Program-made: the position numbers and the translations under genes
NCBI GenBank assembly: GCA_041686855.1
Contig: JAWLDA010000003.1
Location: 1-64,000 of the forward strand
DNA: 64,000 nt
Source of the DNA: JAWLDA01 sp041686855
GTDB taxonomy: Bacteria > Bacillota > Limnochordia > DTU080 > RSA5
Reading direction: 5' to 3'
Notes under the pieces: model-generated
Seen by the model: the letters and a program-made list of their open reading frames with translations, nothing else
Told to the model about the DNA's origin: nothing
Databases searched by the model: none
In this document: piece after piece, positions 60,118 through 64,000 of the stretch
Layout of the letters: each line of letters begins with the position of its first letter
Numbering within the stretch: position 1 is the stretch's first letter

Positions 60118-62610
60118 ATGATCATGAACGTAAAGCGGTTTCTCGACTCCTTAATGAGTAGCCCAGAGTATCGCGATCAGCTCTGTCACATGGAGATGAT
60201 TCCCGAACGCTCAGCACGGACCATGGCGCCGGAGCGCTCCGTTGAGCCGCGATTGCAAAAAGCGCTATCCGGCCTGGGAATCGAGTCGCTCTACACGCAC
60301 CAGGCCGAAGCGCTGAACGCCGTGCGAGCAGGCGAGTGTGTTGCGGTCGTGACAGGGACCGCGTCGGGAAAGAGTCTGTGCTATCACATTCCGGTACTCG
60401 AACGGATGTTAGAGCGCCCTGAGGCGACAGCCTTGTACGTCTTCCCGACCAAGGCATTGACTCAAGATCAACTCAAGGGTTTGCTCCGCCTCAAAGAGGG
60501 CGGGGACGGCCTCGAATTTCACGCAGGCGCCTACGACGGGGATACACCGTCCCAAACGCGCAAGAAACTCCGAGAGAGCGGCAACATTGTCATGACCAAC
60601 CCTGACATGCTCCACTCAGGGGTGCTACCGCGCCACACGAGCTGGGGACGATTCTTTGGGAATCTAGAGTATGTCGTGTTGGACGAAGTGCACACCTACC
60701 GCGGCGTCTTCGGCTCTCACGTAGCCAACGTCATACGCCGCCTGAAACGAGTCTGCTCCCATTACGGGTCCAACCCGATCTTTATCCTTTGCTCGGCCAC
60801 CATTGCTAATCCTAGGGAGCACGCGGAACGCTTGATCGGTGAATCGTGCACACTCGTAGACAACGACGGCTCGCCTCGGGGTAAAAAGTACTTCGTGTTA
60901 TGGAACCCTCCCCAAATTGGTGAGACCGTGGAGCGTCGCGGCGCAAGCACCGAAGCGCGCGAGATTATGGTCCGGCTTATTTCGGAACGGATCCAGACCA
61001 TCGCGTTCGCCCGTTCGCGGGTCGTAGCGGAACTGATCTACCGCTACGCCCGAGAGGATCTGCAGCGGGTGAGTCCCAGCCTTGCACGTGCCGTACGGGC
61101 GTACCGCGGTGGTTATCTTCCGCGTGAACGGCGTGAAATCGAGCAACAGCTCTTTTCGGGGGAGTTGTTGGGAATCACGAGTACGAACGCGCTCGAGCTC
61201 GGCATTGATATCGGCGGGCTCGATGCGGCTGTCCTCGTGGGCTACCCCGGATCGATCGCCAGCACGTGGCAACAGGCCGGGCGAGCCGGGCGCGGCAAGG
61301 GTGAGGCGATCACGTTTTTAGTAGGTTTCAATGCGCCGCTCGACCAGTACTTGATGCAGCACCCCGAGTACTTTTTCTCTCAGAATCCGGAGAACGCCGT
61401 GATCGATCCGGACAATCCACACATCGCTCTGTCACATCTGCGTTCAGCCGTCTTTGAGCTGCCGCTGGGCGTCGAGGAGGAGGCGGGTTTCGGCCCTTCC
61501 GCGCCTGCCCTCCTCGATCTGCTCGAAGAGGATCGCCAGGTGATCCTGCGCGGGGACCGCTGGTACTGGACAGGAAGAGGGTATCCGTCCGACGACTTCT
61601 CGTTGCGCAACAGCACAGAGAATACCTACACTATCGTCGATACGACGGACTCCCGGCGCAACGTGATCGGCAGCACCGATGAGATCTCTGCGTTCATGCA
61701 GCTGCACACCGAAGCGGTCTACCTCCACCAAGGCGAACCTTATTTCGTATCGGAGCTCAACACCGAGGAGCGTGTCGCTTATGTGCATCGTGCGGATGTG
61801 GACTACTACACGCAGTCCATCACCGACCGGCGCGTCCGGATCGACGATCAGCAGATGGAACGTGAGTGGCGGCACTCCCGGCTTGGTTTCGGCGATGTGA
61901 GTGTCGCATTCATCACGTACATGTTTAAGAAGATCAAGTTTTACGACCGTGACAGCATCGGTTTTGGACAGATCAATCTCCCCCCGGTCACCTTGGAGAC
62001 TTCGGGTATGTGGCTGGTTCCGCCTTTGGATGCCCTTACCGCCGCTCGGTCAGTGGGGCGGAGCCCGTCCGAAGGAATGTTGGGCGTGGCCAATGTCGTC
62101 GGTGACGTTCTCCCGCTCTTTGCCATGTGCGACACTCATGACGTAGGCACAGTGGTCGATTCGAGCAACACAGGCGTTCCAACACTCTTTTTGTTCGATC
62201 GATACCCCGGAGGGGTCGGCTTCTCGGCGAAGGCGTACGAACGCATCGAAGAAGTGCTCGAGGCGAGTTGCGCGCTTATCCACGGCTGTGGATGTGCCGA
62301 CGGCTGCCCGTCGTGTGTCGGTTCGCCGATCCCGCCTTTCTCGAACGGTGAGACCGACGGCGACGCGCGCGGTAAGGTGCCTGACAAGGAGGCGGCGTTA
62401 GTCATCCTCCACGCGCTGCTTGAGAAGGCTCCCTACATTCCCGCGCCCAAAGCCATCCGGCCGGCGGCGGGAGGCGAGGCCGGAGAAGGGATGGAACAGG
62501 GAGTAAGCGTGAAACAGCGACCGCCGAGCGAGCCTCTGCCAGCTAAGTTGGAGATGCGGTTGCGACGGCAAGTGCAGCGACTAAAAGCGTCACGAGAGGG
62601 GAGTCGATAA
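60118..62610 (+). CDS. mrfA: DEVH-box helicase with C-terminal zinc motif, MrfA/YprA family
   Basis: This 830-residue superfamily 2 helicase has motif I T-G-T-A-S-G-K-S-L-C-Y-H, Ia F-P-T-K-A-L-T-Q-D-Q, II L-D-E-V-H-T-Y-R-G, III C-S-A-T-I-A-N-P, and VI Q-Q-A-G-R-A-G-R-G-K-G. The C-terminal DUF1998-type region has the four-cysteine cluster G-C-G-C-A-D-G-C-P-S-C-V-G (about residue 725). This architecture matches Bacillus subtilis MrfA (YprA), a 3'-5' helicase that repairs mitomycin C damage together with the nuclease MrfB. mrfB is not adjacent. ATG at 60118 or 60124; no strong ribosome site. It overlaps the next gene by one base. Confidence 0.9.
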   Translation: MIMNVKRFLDSLMSSPEYRDQLCHMEMIPERSARTMAPERSVEPRLQKALSGLGIESLYTHQAEALNAVRAGECVAVVTGTASGKSLCYHIPVLERMLERPEATALYVFPTKALTQDQLKGLLRLKEGGDGLEFHAGAYDGDTPSQTRKKLRESGNIVMTNPDMLHSGVLPRHTSWGRFFGNLEYVVLDEVHTYRGVFGSHVANVIRRLKRVCSHYGSNPIFILCSATIANPREHAERLIGESCTLVDNDGSPRGKKYFVLWNPPQIGETVERRGASTEAREIMVRLISERIQTIAFARSRVVAELIYRYAREDLQRVSPSLARAVRAYRGGYLPRERREIEQQLFSGELLGITSTNALELGIDIGGLDAAVLVGYPGSIASTWQQAGRAGRGKGEAITFLVGFNAPLDQYLMQHPEYFFSQNPENAVIDPDNPHIALSHLRSAVFELPLGVEEEAGFGPSAPALLDLLEEDRQVILRGDRWYWTGRGYPSDDFSLRNSTENTYTIVDTTDSRRNVIGSTDEISAFMQLHTEAVYLHQGEPYFVSELNTEERVAYVHRADVDYYTQSITDRRVRIDDQQMEREWRHSRLGFGDVSVAFITYMFKKIKFYDRDSIGFGQINLPPVTLETSGMWLVPPLDALTAARSVGRSPSEGMLGVANVVGDVLPLFAMCDTHDVGTVVDSSNTGVPTLFLFDRYPGGVGFSAKAYERIEEVLEASCALIHGCGCADGCPSCVGSPIPPFSNGETDGDARGKVPDKEAALVILHALLEKAPYIPAPKAIRPAAGGEAGEGMEQGVSVKQRPPSEPLPAKLEMRLRRQVQRLKASREGSR

Positions 62611-63125
62611 TGGAAGTGGAGCTCGAAGGCGTACGACCACAAAGAGGCGCCCGAGTATTTGTCGCACCGGGGGCGCGAGTGATCGGTGAGTGTACTCTCG
62701 GCGACGACGTGGGGATCTGGTTTAACGCTGTCTTGCGCGGCGATTTAGAACCGATCGAGGTCGGCGCGCGTTCCAACGTTCAGGACGGCGCCGTATTGCA
62801 TACGGATCCAGGGTTACCTTGTATTATCGGTTGCGACGTCACTGTGGGACACGGAGCGATCGTTCACGGGGCGCGGGTGGAAGATGGAGCGCTCATCGGA
62901 ATGGGTGCCATTCTCCTCTCCGGCGCTGTCATCGGCGCCGGCTCCCTCGTGGCGGCCGGGTCGTTGGTTCCTGAAGGAAGGGAGATACCTCCCGGTTGGT
63001 TGGCGATGGGTTCACCGGCAAAGCCGGTTCGTCAGCTCAGAGAGGATGAGCGTGAGCGAGCGTTGAGCGGAACCCAAAGCTACGTGCGGAACAAGGATCG
63101 TTACCTAAAAGAGCTCGAAGGTTAA
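62610..63125 (+). CDS. Gamma-carbonic anhydrase-like left-handed beta-helix protein
   Basis: This 171-residue hexapeptide-repeat protein of the gamma-CA/YrdA/PaaY group has repeats I-G-E-C-T-L-G-D-D-V-G-I-W-F-N-A-V-L-R-G-D, then S-N-V-Q-D-G-A-V-L-H, G-H-G-A-I-V-H-G and I-G-M-G-A-I-L-L-S-G-A-V-I-G. The three metal-ligand histidines seem present (V-L-H, V-G-H, I-V-H). Many such proteins show little carbonic anhydrase activity. It is translationally coupled to the helicase (TAATG). Its 3' end overlaps the convergent gene by 21 bp. Confidence 0.9.
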   Translation: MEVELEGVRPQRGARVFVAPGARVIGECTLGDDVGIWFNAVLRGDLEPIEVGARSNVQDGAVLHTDPGLPCIIGCDVTVGHGAIVHGARVEDGALIGMGAILLSGAVIGAGSLVAAGSLVPEGREIPPGWLAMGSPAKPVRQLREDERERALSGTQSYVRNKDRYLKELEG

Positions 63126-63965
63126 GTGCTGGGCCCGCCCAGCCTCGTCGTAGGTGACGGGGAGCGTGAGCTCACCGACGCTTCGCACGTGCACTTGGAC
63201 CCGCGGCATCATCTCGGTCAGCTCGAGCAATCTTTGGTTGCGCTCGGCGCTCACGTCGTCTCCTTCCCGCTCGCGGATCGTGTAAAACTCCTCGAGGCGC
63301 GCTCGTTCTTGCTCCAACTCCCACCTTGCGGCGTCCGCCCACTGTGAGCCGGCGTGTTCGAGGTGCATCATCAGCTCGTCGAAGGCGAGTCCGAAAGCGC
63401 CGTCTAAGCCGAGCTCCGGCGCTTCAAACGGCGCAGCTTCGCTTTGGGGCGGTGAGCCGTCGAGTAGAGGAAGTCCAGGGAGTGCCTCGGCGAGCTGGCG
63501 TAGTGCGACTCGGTCGACTCGGTCAACCGCGATGTGAAGGTTGGAGAGTGGGGGCGGGGAGCCGTTGGTATGTACGCTCAACAGAAATACGTAAAACGGT
63601 CTGTAGAAGACGTACCGAGGGGGCCTGGCCATACGCTCGACGCACTCGTACGCCGGCAGCCACACCTTGAAGCTTCGAGTCAAACGGCGTACGGATGCGA
63701 CGATTTGCTCGAGTCGATGTGATCCTGCCGCGATGAGCTCCACGTTGGCCGCTTCGTCGACTCGCTCCGGATCAAAGGTGAAGTAGTAGGTCGCGTGAGC
63801 CCGTTCCGAGTTCCACCATCCCCAGGAGCTTCCCTCGAGCTCGGCGGCCGCCTCCCGCGGCAATTCGACTCGGAAGACGCCGGGAGCGCACTCGTCCAGC
63901 GCACCCCCGATACGTGCCAGGTACGATGTGACAAACGCCTGGATCTCCACTCGCTCTCTCACCAT
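63105..63965 (-). CDS. YqhG-like protein of unknown function
   Basis: This 286-residue soluble protein has an N-terminal I-Q-A-F-V-T-S-Y-L, then F-T-F-D-P-E-R and A-A-G-S-H-R-L-E-Q-I-V, a pattern recalled from Bacillus YqhG (D-P-E ... G-S-x-R-L-x-Q-I). Residues about 195-240 form a charged helix (W-E-L-E-Q-E-R-A-R-L-E-E-F-Y). The C-terminal part is beta-rich. YqhG is encoded beside the SNF2 gene yqhH in Bacillus; here a yqhH-like gene is 5 kb away on the other strand. No catalytic motif is seen. ATG at 63965 or GTG at 63962 could be the start; upstream sequence runs out of the window. Confidence 0.7.
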   Translation of the reverse strand: MVRERVEIQAFVTSYLARIGGALDECAPGVFRVELPREAAAELEGSSWGWWNSERAHATYYFTFDPERVDEAANVELIAAGSHRLEQIVASVRRLTRSFKVWLPAYECVERMARPPRYVFYRPFYVFLLSVHTNGSPPPLSNLHIAVDRVDRVALRQLAEALPGLPLLDGSPPQSEAAPFEAPELGLDGAFGLAFDELMMHLEHAGSQWADAARWELEQERARLEEFYTIREREGDDVSAERNQRLLELTEMMPRVQVHVRSVGELTLPVTYDEAGRAQHLTFELF

Positions 63966-64000
63966 GTGAGCAATCGGTCCAATGCGTCTGACTCCTGTGC

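Noticed and set aside
56905..62610. A DISARM-like defence locus, since SNF2 and DUF1998-type helicases occur together
   Set aside because: No methyltransferase, no phospholipase-D nuclease (DrmC) and no DrmA-type gene are present, and the helicase has intact MrfA-type motifs in one protein. A repair module fits better.

Overview
The window is chromosomal DNA from an endospore-forming, aerobic member of the Bacillota. Evidence for this: a GerA-type germinant receptor operon, BofC, the sigma factors SigA, SigE and SigG, SpoIIGA, SpoIIR, SpoIIP, YlmC, a SpoIIIE/FtsK translocase, a glycine T-box leader, and a caa3-type cytochrome c oxidase. MurE carries the D-N-P-R motif of meso-diaminopimelate-adding enzymes. 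The DNA looks moderately GC-rich. GTG and TTG starts, judged by Shine-Dalgarno placement, outnumber ATG. The genus cannot be fixed from sequence alone; the mixture of gene orders suggests a lineage outside the classical Bacillus group. No insertion sequence, prophage, CRISPR array or other mobile element was seen.

Layout. 1-0.2 kb: the 3' end of a 5S rRNA and its terminator, so the window starts at the end of an rrn operon. 0.2-4.4 kb (-): germinant receptor operon in the order A-C-B plus a tiny two-helix membrane protein. 4.5-10.8 kb (+): pgsA, prsW, yebC, bofC, ruvCAB, a DUF2905 protein, yqzL and recO. 10.8-20.1 kb (+): T-box-controlled glyQS, ppdK, dnaG and sigA. 20.2-20.7 kb: tRNA-Ile2(CAU) (+) and tRNA-Glu(UUC) (-), each with promoter and terminator. 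20.7-25.5 kb (-): ctaCDEFG. 25.8-27.9 kb (+): nif3-like gene, a small DksA-type zinc protein and a coiled-coil zinc-ribbon protein.

28.1-43.0 kb (+): the division and cell wall cluster mraZ-rsmH-ftsL-spoVD-murE-murF-mraY-ftsW-murG-murB-murA-ftsQ-ftsZ. It has a visible MraZ operator, lacks murD and ftsA, and has murC displaced to 55.5 kb. 43.0-46.5 kb: spoIIGA-sigE (-) divergent from sigG-spoIIR (+). All parts of the forespore-to-mother-cell SigE activation pathway (SigF-type promoter, SpoIIR signal, SpoIIGA protease, pro-SigE) lie within 3.5 kb. 46.6-56.9 kb (+): ylmC, pgeF, ftsK/spoIIIE, a rodZ-like gene, hslO, a UPF0182 membrane protein, spoIIP behind a SigE-like promoter, and murC.

56.9-64.0 kb: the least understood part. 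A YqhH-type SNF2 ATPase is followed at once by an unrecognised protein with a YqhG-like front half and a tail of about 20 cysteines, then by a MrfA(YprA)-type DEVH helicase, a gamma-carbonic-anhydrase-like protein, and a convergent YqhG-like gene overlapping it. This is the best candidate for an undescribed system, probably nucleic-acid maintenance or repair.
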